NCBI GenBank assembly: GCA_902465775.1
Contig: CABQOJ010000035.1
Coordinates: 1-9,764, forward strand
DNA length: 9,764 nucleotides
Direction: 5' to 3'
Source: an uncultured Porphyromonas sp.
Lineage (GTDB): Bacteria; Bacteroidota; Bacteroidia; Bacteroidales; Porphyromonadaceae
How positions within the stretch are numbered: position 1 is the stretch's first letter; every line of letters begins with the position of its first letter. Positions 1 to 7,013 of this stretch are shown piece after piece. The notes under the pieces were generated by a model. It saw nothing but the letters and a program-made list of their open reading frames with translations, was not told the DNA's origin and ran no database searches. The position numbers and the translations under genes were made by a program.

Positions 1-444
1 CGTGGTGTCAAGGCTCAGGCAGGCGTCGACGAGGGCGACATCTCTAAGCGTCTGATGGACTTCGGCTATCACGCTCCGACGGTCTCTTTCCCCGTTCACG
101 GTACGCTCATGATCGAGCCGACCGAGAGCGAGAGCAAGGCTGAGCTTGATCGCTTTGTCGATGTGATGAATCAGATCTACCAAGAGGCTCAGGATATCGC
201 CTCGGGTATGGCTGACGCTGAGGACAATGTGATCAAAAACGCTCCTCACCCCCAGTACGAGGTCTGTGCCGACGAGTGGCATCACGCTTACACTCGTCAG
301 CAAGCCGCCTTCGCACTACCCTATCTACAGGACAATAAGTTTTGGGTCAATGTCTCTCGCATAGACAATGGCTTTGGCGACCGCAACCTGATCCCAGCTT
401 TCTGTGCTTGCACTCCTGATATCATTGATCAACTAACTAAATAA
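1..444 (+). CDS. gcvP: glycine dehydrogenase (P-protein of glycine cleavage system), C-terminal part
   Basis: This is the last 147 codons of the PLP-dependent P-protein, which decarboxylates glycine and passes the aminomethyl group to the lipoyl arm of the H-protein in the cytoplasm. The frame is open from base 1, so the gene starts upstream of the window; the ATG at 55 is internal. The conserved C-terminal stretch is directly readable: [20 protein letters not shown] followed by [19 protein letters not shown], then the alanine/histidine-rich region and the usual ending. P-proteins are normally about 950 residues, so roughly 15% is present, and the PLP-binding lysine lies outside the window. 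The gene ends in TAA. mscL follows after 8 bases, so the two are probably cotranscribed. Recognition is confident from the motif; nothing unusual is seen. Confidence 0.96.
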   Translation, partial: RGVKAQAGVDEGDISKRLMDFGYHAPTVSFPVHGTLMIEPTESESKAELDRFVDVMNQIYQEAQDIASGMADAEDNVIKNAPHPQYEVCADEWHHAYTRQQAAFALPYLQDNKFWVNVSRIDNGFGDRNLIPAFCACTPDIIDQLTK

Positions 445-452
445 ACAAGATT

Positions 453-878
453 ATGGCAAGCTTCAAGCAAGAATTCAAAGAGTTTGTCCTTCGGGGCAAC
501 GTCATGGACATGGCTGTCGGTATCATCATCGGAGGAGCCTTTGGCAAGATCGTCTCCTCTCTCGTTGATGACATCCTAATGCCTGTCATCGGGCTCTTTA
601 CGGGAGGTGTCAACTTCTCCGAGCTAGCCTATGAGATCAAGCCCGCTGAGTTCAATGAGGTCGGCGAGGAGATCGTCTCTGCGACTACGCTCAACTACGG
701 TCTCTTCATACAGAACGTCGTCGACTTCCTTATCATCGCGCTCGTCATCTTCATCATGATCCGTGCGATCAACAAACTGAGGAGAAAGCATGAGGAGCCC
801 GCAGCACCAGCTCCCGAGCCCTCTGACGAGGTCAAGCTACTGACGGAGATCCGCAATCTGCTCGACAAGAAGCAGTAG
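453..878 (+). CDS. mscL: large-conductance mechanosensitive channel
   Basis: This is a complete MscL of 141 residues, close to the family's usual size of about 130-150. The protein forms a homopentameric inner-membrane pore that opens under membrane tension to release solutes during osmotic downshock. The N-terminal helix ([16 protein letters not shown], residues 7-22) and the pore-lining TM1 (about 17-45, with the [12 protein letters not shown] signature) are typical. A periplasmic loop follows (about 50-80), then TM2 (about 84-106, [20 protein letters not shown]). The C-terminal cytoplasmic helix is 124-139 ([16 protein letters not shown]), reached by a proline/alanine-rich linker [10 protein letters not shown]. 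The ATG at 453 is 8 bases after the gcvP stop and has no clear Shine-Dalgarno, as is normal in Bacteroidota. The gene ends in TAG and is followed by a strong terminator, so TAG works as a genuine stop here. Confidence 0.97.
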   Translation: MASFKQEFKEFVLRGNVMDMAVGIIIGGAFGKIVSSLVDDILMPVIGLFTGGVNFSELAYEIKPAEFNEVGEEIVSATTLNYGLFIQNVVDFLIIALVIFIMIRAINKLRRKHEEPAAPAPEPSDEVKLLTEIRNLLDKKQ

Positions 879-906
879 GTCGACCGACCTCTAGTCTACA
901 TAACTA

Positions 907-951
907 AAGCACCGCTCTCGTGGGTCACTCCTACGAGGGCGGTGCTTTTTT
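907..951 (+). terminator. intrinsic terminator after gcvP-mscL
   Basis: Bases 907-924 pair with 930-947 through up to 18 base pairs including two G-T wobbles (core AAGCACCGC with GCGGTGCTT), leaving a 5-base loop. The right arm runs directly into TTTTTT (946-951). It lies 28 bases after the mscL stop and ends the upstream transcription unit, separating it from the receptor locus. Confidence 0.9.
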
Positions 952-974
952 GTCTCTTGTCACTTCAGTGGGAC

Positions 975-1008
975 CTCCACGTGGGGATTTTCGACTTCTC
1001 ATGTGGAG
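975..1008. repeat. imperfect inverted repeat / hairpin containing CCACGTGG
   Basis: CTCCACGTGGG (975-985) pairs with CTCATGTGGAG (998-1008) over 11 positions with two G-T wobbles and a 12-base loop. The left arm itself contains the perfect palindrome CCACGTGG (977-984). It is too far from any stop codon and lacks a T-tract, so it is not a standard terminator. It could be a short dispersed intergenic repeat or a structured RNA element; a single copy in this window cannot decide. Confidence 0.45.
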
Positions 1009-1132
1009 ACGCATAGAGAAGATCTCAAGTTCCGAAAAAGAGCCGAGGCATTCTCGGTAAAGGGTCAGGGAGCAGGCTGGACTTCTGCACTCTTCTCACA
1101 GCTCCTACCGATGATTAATGAGTGAATCAGGC

Positions 1133-1158
1133 TAAAATACCTATTAGTGGTTATTTTA
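1133..1158. promoter_or_regulatory. candidate operator, AT-rich imperfect palindrome
   Basis: TAAAATACC (1133-1141), spacer TATTAGT, then GGTTATTTTA (1149-1158). The arms are complementary over nine positions with one extra T at 1151. The right arm overlaps the place expected for the -33 element of the promoter at 1177-1184, a classical repressor position. The protein that binds is unknown; a metal- or iron-responsive regulator would fit a TonB-dependent receptor but is only inference. Confidence 0.35.
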
Positions 1159-1184
1159 TAGGGAATGAAGCCGACGTACCTTTG
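1151..1184 (+). promoter_or_regulatory. candidate Bacteroidota-type promoter of the receptor locus
   Basis: TACCTTTG at 1177-1184 matches the Bacteroidota -7 consensus TAnnTTTG exactly. A T-rich stretch TTATTTTA (1151-1158) lies about 19 bases upstream where the -33 element is expected, but it is not a clear TTG match. Transcription would begin near 1190, giving a leader of under 20 bases before the ATG at 1208. Confidence 0.6.
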
Positions 1185-1207
1185 CAGAGGTTTTTAGTAC
1201 TTCCCCT

Positions 1208-2545
1208 ATGAGTAGGTCTATCCGTAGAGTTTTTCTATCCTACATACTCTTTTCGTTGCTCTCCTGGAGTCTATATGGTCAGGGTGCTCGTCACGCCCTC
1301 ACGGGTGTGGTGTGCGATGCGACCTCCGGCGAGCCGATAGCCTACGCTCTGGTGGCGCTATCCGGCCAGGGGCACAAGGATTTAGTAACCTATGCGGACG
1401 ATGACGGGCGGTTTGCCTTTCAGTCAGTACCTGCGGGTCTCTATCGCCTTCAGGTACGCTATGCGGGACTGCGTAAGGAGATGAAAGTTACGTTACAGCG
1501 AGACTTGCACATGCGCATCCCCTTTGTGATGGGTCGTATGCTAGGGGAGGTCGTGGTGACGGCTCAGGAAGGGCGCCACCTGACCAGCTCTTCGACTATT
1601 GGGCGGGCAGCCATCGATCACCTACAGCCTAGTAGCTTCTCCGACCTGACGGCACTACTGCCTGGTGGCAAGAGTAGCATACCTAATATGAGTGAGGTCA
1701 ACAATCTCTTGCTCCGTGAGACGGGAACTATCAATGTGCAGGGCAATAAGACGAACAACCAAGACTACGCTATCAGTTCGCTGGGTACCCTCTTTATGGT
1801 CGACGGTGCTCCGCTCAATACAGATGCAGACATGCAGTACACCGCTTCCTCCTCGGGCTCACTCCTCGGTGCTGGCAAGGTCAATGTGAATCGAGGTGTG
1901 GATATGCGTACGCTACAGACGGACAATATAGAGCGGGTTGAGTTCATCCGTGGTATCCCCTCCGTCGAGTATGGCAATATAACCTCTGGCGTAGTACTGG
2001 TGCATCGTAAGCGACAAGCTTCGCCCGTACAGAGTCGCTTTAAGGTCGATGGCTACAGTAAGTTGGTCTCTGTGGAGAAAGGCTTTGCCCTCACACCCTC
2101 CCAGCATCATATCCTCAACGGAGATGTAAGCTATCTAGATGCCAAGCCTGACCCGCGCGTCCCCTTTGAGACTTACAGGCGACTGACTGGTTCGCTACGC
2201 TACCACGGCACGAGTAGTGATCAGGCGCATAGATGGGAGGTGAGCGGAGACTATACGGGTAGCTTTGACAAGAACAAGATCGACCCCGATCTCTCCTATG
2301 GACGGACTGACGAGTACCTCTCAGACTACAATCGCATAGCTCTCACCTCACGATATAGCTATACCCCGACAGAGCGTACGGGAGGCTTGAAACGAGTGGA
2401 GCTGACCCTCTCAGCGGCTCAGCAGTTTGACTACCTACACCAACGCCGACTGGTGGCTCCAGACCGTATGACGATAACTCCTACCGGTGTCGAGGCGGGA
2501 GAGCATCCAGCTACATTGATCGGACGAGAGTACGTGGCGGACTAG
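1208..2545 (+). CDS. TonB-dependent receptor, N-terminal part (signal peptide, regulatory-like domain, plug, start of barrel)
   Basis: This is the 445-residue product if the TAG is obeyed. Residues 1-24 form a signal peptide with a hydrophobic core FLSYILFSLLSWSL and probable cleavage LYG|QG, leaving glutamine first. Residues about 28-108 are a carboxypeptidase-regulatory-like beta-sandwich (LTGVVCDATSGEPIAYALV, then DGRFAFQSVPAGLYRLQVRYAG), typical of Bacteroidota receptors. EVVVTA at about 114-119 is a TonB-box-like segment. The plug runs to about 266 and closes with the characteristic VEFIRGIPSVEYGNITSGVV (244-263). From about 270 the barrel begins, with alternating polar/aromatic strands. 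The ATG at 1208 is chosen because it directly precedes the signal peptide and lies just downstream of the promoter-like element. No Shine-Dalgarno is visible. Confidence 0.85.
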   Translation: MSRSIRRVFLSYILFSLLSWSLYGQGARHALTGVVCDATSGEPIAYALVALSGQGHKDLVTYADDDGRFAFQSVPAGLYRLQVRYAGLRKEMKVTLQRDLHMRIPFVMGRMLGEVVVTAQEGRHLTSSSTIGRAAIDHLQPSSFSDLTALLPGGKSSIPNMSEVNNLLLRETGTINVQGNKTNNQDYAISSLGTLFMVDGAPLNTDADMQYTASSSGSLLGAGKVNVNRGVDMRTLQTDNIERVEFIRGIPSVEYGNITSGVVLVHRKRQASPVQSRFKVDGYSKLVSVEKGFALTPSQHHILNGDVSYLDAKPDPRVPFETYRRLTGSLRYHGTSSDQAHRWEVSGDYTGSFDKNKIDPDLSYGRTDEYLSDYNRIALTSRYSYTPTERTGGLKRVELTLSAAQQFDYLHQRRLVAPDRMTITPTGVEAGEHPATLIGREYVAD

Positions 2546-4015
2546 GTGAGTGATGGCAAGCCACTGACGCTTTTTGCCAAGGGGCAGACCCTATATAATA
2601 TAGAGTGGGGAAAAGCTTCGCATAGGCTGAAGGGGGGCTTTAACTATGACCTATCCAAAAACTTCGGTCGCGGGCAGGTCTACGATCTCTCTTATCCACT
2701 CTTTCCCAAAGCATGGGACACTCGTCCACGTCCTTACTACCAGATTCCAGCTCTGCAACAGCTAGCACTATATGCGGAGGACCTATACACGCAACCTCTC
2801 GGAGCGCATACGCTCCAGCTAGAGGCGGGCGTGCGTCTCTCTATGCTCCTAGGCCTCGCTCCGCAGTACACGCTGAGCTATAAGCCCTACCTGGATCCAC
2901 GCGTCAACCTGCGCTGGAGCTTGCCCGCCTGGGAGCTCTGGTCACGAGACCTCAAGCTATCGCTTGATGCGGGCTGGGGGTTGACGACGCGTATGCCTAC
3001 GCTCAACTATCTCTACCCTGACCCACGCTACGTAGACATAACTCAGCTGGCTTACTACGACATCAACGCTCCCTATGAGCGTAGCCTATACTACGTCCGC
3101 ACTTACATAGAGGACGCGACAAACTACAAGCTACGCGCCACGCGCAACCAGAAGCTGGATCTACGTTTCTCTGCCGAGTGGGGACGCAACAGGATCTCTG
3201 TGAGCTACTTCAATGAGCTGATGACTACGGGCTTTAGATACCGCTCCACGGCACAGGTCTACAGCTACAATAAGTATGACGCCTCGGCGATCGACTATAC
3301 CCAGCTGACGGGACAACCCGACATCTCTACCATCCCATACTCTCCAGCAGCTCGTATCGAGTCAACAAGTCGCCCAGAGAATGGTAGCATGATCCGCAAG
3401 GAGGGCGTGGAGCTTCAACTTATGACGGAGCGTATCCCAGTGATCAACACCAGTCTGATCCTAGGGGGTGCATGGTTTCGCTCTACCTACTCGAATAGTG
3501 TACCGCTCTACTACGCAGTCTCTGGAGTCTATGGCAATGTAATCCTATCGGATCAATATTTAGGTCTCTACAACTGGCAGGATGGCTCGGAGAATCAGTC
3601 TCTCTCGACCAACCTCCTCTTTGACACACAGATCCCGCAGTGGGGACTTATCCTAACGACTGCAGTAGAGAGTACCTGGTTGGTCTCTCGTCGTCGCCTT
3701 CCCCAGGATGGTCGACCGATAGCTTACCTAGATGTACACGATGGTAAGCTACACCCCTACACGGACGAGTCGGAGCGAGATACCTATCTGCAGCATCTCT
3801 TCATACGCTACAGCGATACGCTCTTTAAGCCGAGCCGCATTCCCCTAGCTCTTGGAGTCAATCTCAAGGTATCTAAGCAGCTGGGCAAGCTCTTTACGCT
3901 ATCTCTTTTTGCCAACAACGTCATAGACTACCTACCCGACTACAAGGTGGGTACTGCAACGCTCAGACGTACTGCCACACCTTACTTTGGTATGGAGCTT
4001 CGCATCAAGATCTAA
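2546..4015 (+). CDS. TonB-dependent receptor, C-terminal beta-barrel part
   Basis: This is 489 residues in the same frame as the upstream half, opening with GTG directly after the TAG. It consists of repeated amphipathic beta-strands rich in Tyr, Trp and Leu (for example LALYAEDLYTQPLGAHTLQL and LEAGVRLSML), with the DPRVNLRW type of turn that is common in receptor barrels. It ends in the typical last strands, including FANNVIDYLPDY and YFGMELRIKI. There is no signal peptide, plug or ribosome binding site, so restart at the GTG would give a protein that cannot be exported. It is best read as the remainder of the interrupted receptor, not a gene of its own. The next gene starts 29 bases after its TAA, consistent with an operon. 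Confidence 0.8.
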   Translation: MSDGKPLTLFAKGQTLYNIEWGKASHRLKGGFNYDLSKNFGRGQVYDLSYPLFPKAWDTRPRPYYQIPALQQLALYAEDLYTQPLGAHTLQLEAGVRLSMLLGLAPQYTLSYKPYLDPRVNLRWSLPAWELWSRDLKLSLDAGWGLTTRMPTLNYLYPDPRYVDITQLAYYDINAPYERSLYYVRTYIEDATNYKLRATRNQKLDLRFSAEWGRNRISVSYFNELMTTGFRYRSTAQVYSYNKYDASAIDYTQLTGQPDISTIPYSPAARIESTSRPENGSMIRKEGVELQLMTERIPVINTSLILGGAWFRSTYSNSVPLYYAVSGVYGNVILSDQYLGLYNWQDGSENQSLSTNLLFDTQIPQWGLILTTAVESTWLVSRRRLPQDGRPIAYLDVHDGKLHPYTDESERDTYLQHLFIRYSDTLFKPSRIPLALGVNLKVSKQLGKLFTLSLFANNVIDYLPDYKVGTATLRRTATPYFGMELRIKI

Positions 4016-4044
4016 CCTTCGTCACACACCAACTAGCTCTCGGT

Positions 4045-5355
4045 ATGAATCGTCTCTTTCGACTACTCCTCATCATATCTGCCGTGATAGCGGTCAGCTC
4101 ATGCCGCCCTGAGCATGGCCGGGCTCCGCTACCTACGGTCTCGTGCGCCTTCACTACGCAGCTCCCCGAGGGTCTGACTGATCTCGCTGTGCTGGGCGAG
4201 GAGGTGCACTTGACGAATAAAGCAACGGGAGTCGACACCCGCTACAATTCGCTAGATAGTATCGCTGTTATCGTCGGGCTGTACGATATAGCCTATACTG
4301 TGGAGTGTACCTTCACGCTCCATGGGATACAGATGCGAGGACGGCTCGTCTCTCAGCTCGCTGATGTGAGCCTTACAGAGCAAAAGGACAATAAAGCTGT
4401 GCAGCTTCTCTTGCCTCTGAGGGTCGTGCCACAGGTAGAGGACTTTGTGATACAGGAGATCTTCTTCACAGGGACACTGACTCCCGCAGGCAAGCAGTAT
4501 CATGGCGACAACTATGTCGTGCTTTACAACGGCACAGATCATGTACTATATGCCGATGGGATTGCTTTCTGTGAGAGTCGCTTTGTCTCCACAATGAAGT
4601 TTGACTACAAGCCCGACATCCGCCATGAAGCGATGGCGGTGCAGGCGGTCTATGTAGTGCCTGGCAGTGGTAAAGATGTCGCTGTACCTCCTGGCGGAAG
4701 GCTCATACTCTGTGATACAGGGATAGACCATAAGACAAACAATCCCAACTCCTTCGATCTCTCTAAGGCAAACTTTGAGTGGTATGATGTCTCTACCGTG
4801 CCTGCTCATCAAGACTTTGACAGTCCTTTGGTGCCTAACCTAGACAAGTGGTTTTGCTACACGAAGTCCTTCTTTGTTCTCCACAATAGAGGCTTCAGAT
4901 CGTATGTCATAGCACGTGTGCCTATTGATAAGGAGAGCTACCTGAAGGACTATGTCTACAAGTTCACTTGGGTCTTGACACATGCTGGGGTCAGCTACGA
5001 TATGTCTGGCTCTTGCTATAAGATCCCCAACGACTGGATCCTCGATGGTGTCAACTGTAGTGTCGAGGCAAACATCCAGTGGACAATACTGCCTGAGACG
5101 ATAGACGCTGGCTATACAAACTGTGGCAAGGCAGATCATCAGAAGGATCGATACTTCCACTCTGTGCGTCGCAAGTTCCTCGGGTTAGATGCGCTAGGTA
5201 ATCCAATCCTGCAGGATACAAACAACTCAACTGAAGACTTTAATCCGATGGTCACGCCAGCTCTCGTAGAGGAGCAGGGCTCAGCTATTGACGCCAAGGG
5301 CACACCCTGCTCGGCCAAGACCTATGATGGCATAACACCTATGGTCGCTAAGTAA
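4045..5355 (+). CDS. DUF4876-like lipoprotein
   Basis: This 436-residue lipoprotein has a lipid-attachment signal: MNRLFRLLLIISAVIAVSSC, with the lipobox VSSC and cysteine 20. Residues about 30-130 look like a beta-sandwich (LTNKATGVDTRYNSLDSIAV, then GLYDIAYTVECTF). From about 132 a second domain begins with FVIQEIFFTGTL, followed by NYVVLYNGTDHVLYADGIAF and later VPPGGRLILC. This pattern recalls lamin-tail-domain (LTD) folds. The overall arrangement fits DUF4876, which I recall as occurring beside TonB-dependent receptors in Bacteroidota; I could not check this. The protein probably sits in the outer membrane and partners the receptor, perhaps binding its ligand. It is not a SusD: the helical TPR-like sequence is absent. 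Function unknown. The ATG at 4045 is the only start giving the lipoprotein signal. Confidence 0.8.
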   Translation: MNRLFRLLLIISAVIAVSSCRPEHGRAPLPTVSCAFTTQLPEGLTDLAVLGEEVHLTNKATGVDTRYNSLDSIAVIVGLYDIAYTVECTFTLHGIQMRGRLVSQLADVSLTEQKDNKAVQLLLPLRVVPQVEDFVIQEIFFTGTLTPAGKQYHGDNYVVLYNGTDHVLYADGIAFCESRFVSTMKFDYKPDIRHEAMAVQAVYVVPGSGKDVAVPPGGRLILCDTGIDHKTNNPNSFDLSKANFEWYDVSTVPAHQDFDSPLVPNLDKWFCYTKSFFVLHNRGFRSYVIARVPIDKESYLKDYVYKFTWVLTHAGVSYDMSGSCYKIPNDWILDGVNCSVEANIQWTILPETIDAGYTNCGKADHQKDRYFHSVRRKFLGLDALGNPILQDTNNSTEDFNPMVTPALVEEQGSAIDAKGTPCSAKTYDGITPMVAK

Positions 5356-5361
5356 ACATCC

Positions 5362-5372
5362 CGAGGACTCTA
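5362..5372 (+). promoter_or_regulatory. Shine-Dalgarno-like site before the barrel gene
   Basis: GAGGA (5363-5367) lies 4 bases before the ATG at 5372. It favours this start over the in-frame ATG at 5393 and is unusual in this window, where other genes show no such site. It may be coincidental, since Bacteroidota rarely depend on Shine-Dalgarno pairing. Confidence 0.35.
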
Positions 5373-6973
5373 TGCTACTAACATTTAGATCTATGGTCAT
5401 ACACTTCAGACCTCTGACTCTAGTCTGGACACTGTTAAGTCTTCTCGTCGGCGACCTATATGGGCAGCAGGACGAGACTCTAGCTACTCCTACAGACTCG
5501 ACAGATAGGCCTACTACGCTTCGCACGCTACTAGAGCAGAGATGCCCTGGTTATGACTGTTCGGTATCACCAGCGGTGTCACCACTCTACTTCTTCTCAG
5601 AGCGAGGATCTCGCACAGATCTTTCCCTGGGCGGAGCTGTGCGTCGAGATGGGGGCGAGGCTATGATCCCGCAGATGGGCAAGCAAGACATAGATGGGTC
5701 GGTGCATATCGAAAGCGCTTTGCGTCAGCGCAACAACTTCGCTTGGGGGGGCGCCTCCTACACTTATCGGGCTACGGAGGGGATACGCTTCAATGAGACG
5801 ACGGACTACCAGCTTCTCGCTCCCTACGTCATGGGAGACACAGCGCATACGGCTCGTCTGCATCAAGATCTCTACATCTTTGGGGCTGGCACGGTGCATC
5901 GCCTAGGCGACTGGCTCCTCTCTTTGAAGGCAGACTATCGTGCCACCTTTGCCTATCGCACGCAAGACCCTCGTCCTCGCAATCTGGCGACACTCCTAGA
6001 GGGGCAGCTAGGTGTCGGCTATCAAGCTACTGACTATGCAGTCGCTCTAACAGGCACTATCGGTCGCTACAAGCAAAACAATCAGGTGGACTTCCAGAGT
6101 GAGCTCGGCGTCGCCAGAGAGTACCACTTCACTGGAGTGGGTGGGGACTACTATCGCTTTAGGGGTAACAACACGTCGCTTTTCTACCGAGGACTATCTT
6201 ATGGTCTCTCGCTCGGCGTAACCCCGACTAGTCAAGCGCGTCAAGGCTTCTACGCTTTGGCTACCTGGCATCTATTGACGACTGACCGAATCATACGCGA
6301 GCTTAACAACCTACCCCTCTCGACGCTCTACTGTCACACGATAGATCTGCAGACGGGGTACAATGCCAGCACACCACGACTGGGACGTTGGGGCGTCGCG
6401 CTCTACACGCAGGGAGACATCCGTCGAGGTTCCGTTCACCTCTTCGGAGATCCCAAGGGAAATCTCTACCCACGCATAGCTACCGAGCACTCTTACTATG
6501 CTCGCATGATCGAGATGGGTGGACGGGGCTTCTGGCATAGTGCGCAAAGTATGCTCTCTCCCTGGACGTGGGGTGCAACCCTTTCCATAGGCTACCGACT
6601 ACATGAGGAGGACTTACTCCCTAATGCTATGCGTACGCTCTACCACATGGTGGGGCAGATAGCGCCTCAGCTGGACTATGCTAGAGGACGCTACATAGCT
6701 TCACTTAGACCTACGTGCAGAGTGTGGCTCCCTGTGGGACACGGCTCTCAGCAGCTGGCTCCACAGCATCAGCCGATACCGACACATCATGAGACCTTAG
6801 AGCGAGCCTATCAGATAGCTCGCTCCACACGAATGAGCTACGGTGTGGAGATGACACACGGCTTCCAGCTCACTCATCGATACGTGCTGTGGCTCTCTCT
6901 CGATTACCTGCACACACAGACCAAGCTGTGTGGTAGCGACTACGGAGCCATACGTTGTGGTATCTCATTCTAA
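5372..6973 (+). CDS. DUF6850-like outer-membrane beta-barrel protein
   Basis: The 533-residue protein has a signal peptide (hydrophobic core about 15-26, probable cleavage LYG|QQ after residue 31), then almost entirely beta-barrel sequence and a C-terminal phenylalanine (CGISF), the usual last residue of BAM-inserted barrels. Diagnostic segments are NNFAWGGASYTYR, LKADYRATFAYRTQDPRPRN, a YHFTGVGGDYYRFRGNNTSL stretch and LFYRGLSYGLSLGV. These fit my recollection of the DUF6850 barrel family, which occurs with DUF4876 proteins and TonB-dependent receptors. There is no plug or TonB box, so it is not itself a TonB receptor. It starts 16 bases after the lipoprotein gene. Role unknown: it might anchor or export a partner, or be a second component of the uptake complex. 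An alternative ATG at 5393 would still leave a workable signal peptide. Confidence 0.8.
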   Translation: MLLTFRSMVIHFRPLTLVWTLLSLLVGDLYGQQDETLATPTDSTDRPTTLRTLLEQRCPGYDCSVSPAVSPLYFFSERGSRTDLSLGGAVRRDGGEAMIPQMGKQDIDGSVHIESALRQRNNFAWGGASYTYRATEGIRFNETTDYQLLAPYVMGDTAHTARLHQDLYIFGAGTVHRLGDWLLSLKADYRATFAYRTQDPRPRNLATLLEGQLGVGYQATDYAVALTGTIGRYKQNNQVDFQSELGVAREYHFTGVGGDYYRFRGNNTSLFYRGLSYGLSLGVTPTSQARQGFYALATWHLLTTDRIIRELNNLPLSTLYCHTIDLQTGYNASTPRLGRWGVALYTQGDIRRGSVHLFGDPKGNLYPRIATEHSYYARMIEMGGRGFWHSAQSMLSPWTWGATLSIGYRLHEEDLLPNAMRTLYHMVGQIAPQLDYARGRYIASLRPTCRVWLPVGHGSQQLAPQHQPIPTHHETLERAYQIARSTRMSYGVEMTHGFQLTHRYVLWLSLDYLHTQTKLCGSDYGAIRCGISF

Positions 6974-7013
6974 TTGTAAAACCAAATAACCAAACAAACT
7001 AAATATCATCAGT
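6974..7013 (+). promoter_or_regulatory. A-rich leader before the T9SS protein gene
   Basis: The 40 bases between the barrel gene and the secreted-protein gene are strongly A-rich with almost no G, unlike the mixed-composition coding sequence around them. A-rich unstructured leaders support strong translation in Bacteroidota, which mostly lack Shine-Dalgarno sites. No TAnnTTTG element is visible, so I do not claim a separate promoter. Confidence 0.35.

Larger units (their letters stand above)
952..1207. other. non-coding region upstream of the receptor locus
   Basis: There is no convincing ORF between the mscL terminator and the receptor start. From left to right the stretch holds an 11-bp hairpin (975-1008), a small perfect CCGAG/CTCGG hairpin (1043-1057), an inverted repeat TGATT-N8-AATCA (1112-1129), an AT-rich imperfect palindrome (1133-1158) and a promoter-like element (1177-1184). 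The last 75 bases are distinctly more AT-rich than the surroundings, as expected for a promoter. No tRNA and no riboswitch class could be recognised by eye. Confidence 0.7.
1208..4015 (+). pseudogene. TonB-dependent receptor gene interrupted by in-frame TAG
   Basis: Read as one frame, this is a 936-codon gene including the final TAA and encodes a 935-residue outer-membrane receptor, an ordinary size for Bacteroidota TonB-dependent receptors. Codon 446 is TAG (2543-2545). The frame, codon style and protein character are continuous across it, and no frameshift or second stop exists on either side. Family members bind a substrate outside and import it using TonB-ExbBD energy. A truncated product ending at residue 445 would hold the plug but only the first part of the barrel, so it should not function. 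Any of Gln, Lys, Glu, Tyr, Trp, Leu or Ser codons could have become TAG by one base change. Alternatives are a base-call error or suppression. The disruption is directly seen; loss of function is inferred. Confidence 0.75.

Noticed and set aside
879..1207. Riboswitch, tRNA or CRISPR repeat in the intergenic region
   Set aside because: No recurring spaced repeats, no cloverleaf with CCA end and no recognised riboswitch core motif were seen.
2543..2545. TAG as a reassigned sense codon throughout the genome
   Set aside because: mscL uses TAG as a normal stop at the expected length, followed by a terminator, and host Bacteroidota use the standard bacterial code.
2546..4015. Independent gene starting at the GTG directly after the TAG
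   Set aside because: It has no signal peptide, plug or ribosome binding site, and its frame and sequence simply continue the upstream receptor.
4005..4238. Antisense open frame opposite the start of the DUF4876-like gene
   Set aside because: It lies wholly opposite well-supported coding sequence and its low-complexity Arg/Ser/Pro composition looks like a reverse-strand shadow. No promoter is visible.
4045..5355. SusD-like substrate-binding lipoprotein
   Set aside because: The sequence is beta-rich with LTD-like motifs and about 430 residues; SusD proteins are helical TPR-type and longer.
4252..5526. Several further antisense open frames across the lipoprotein and barrel genes
   Set aside because: All are under about 110 codons, overlap real genes on the opposite strand and lack recognisable domains or signals.
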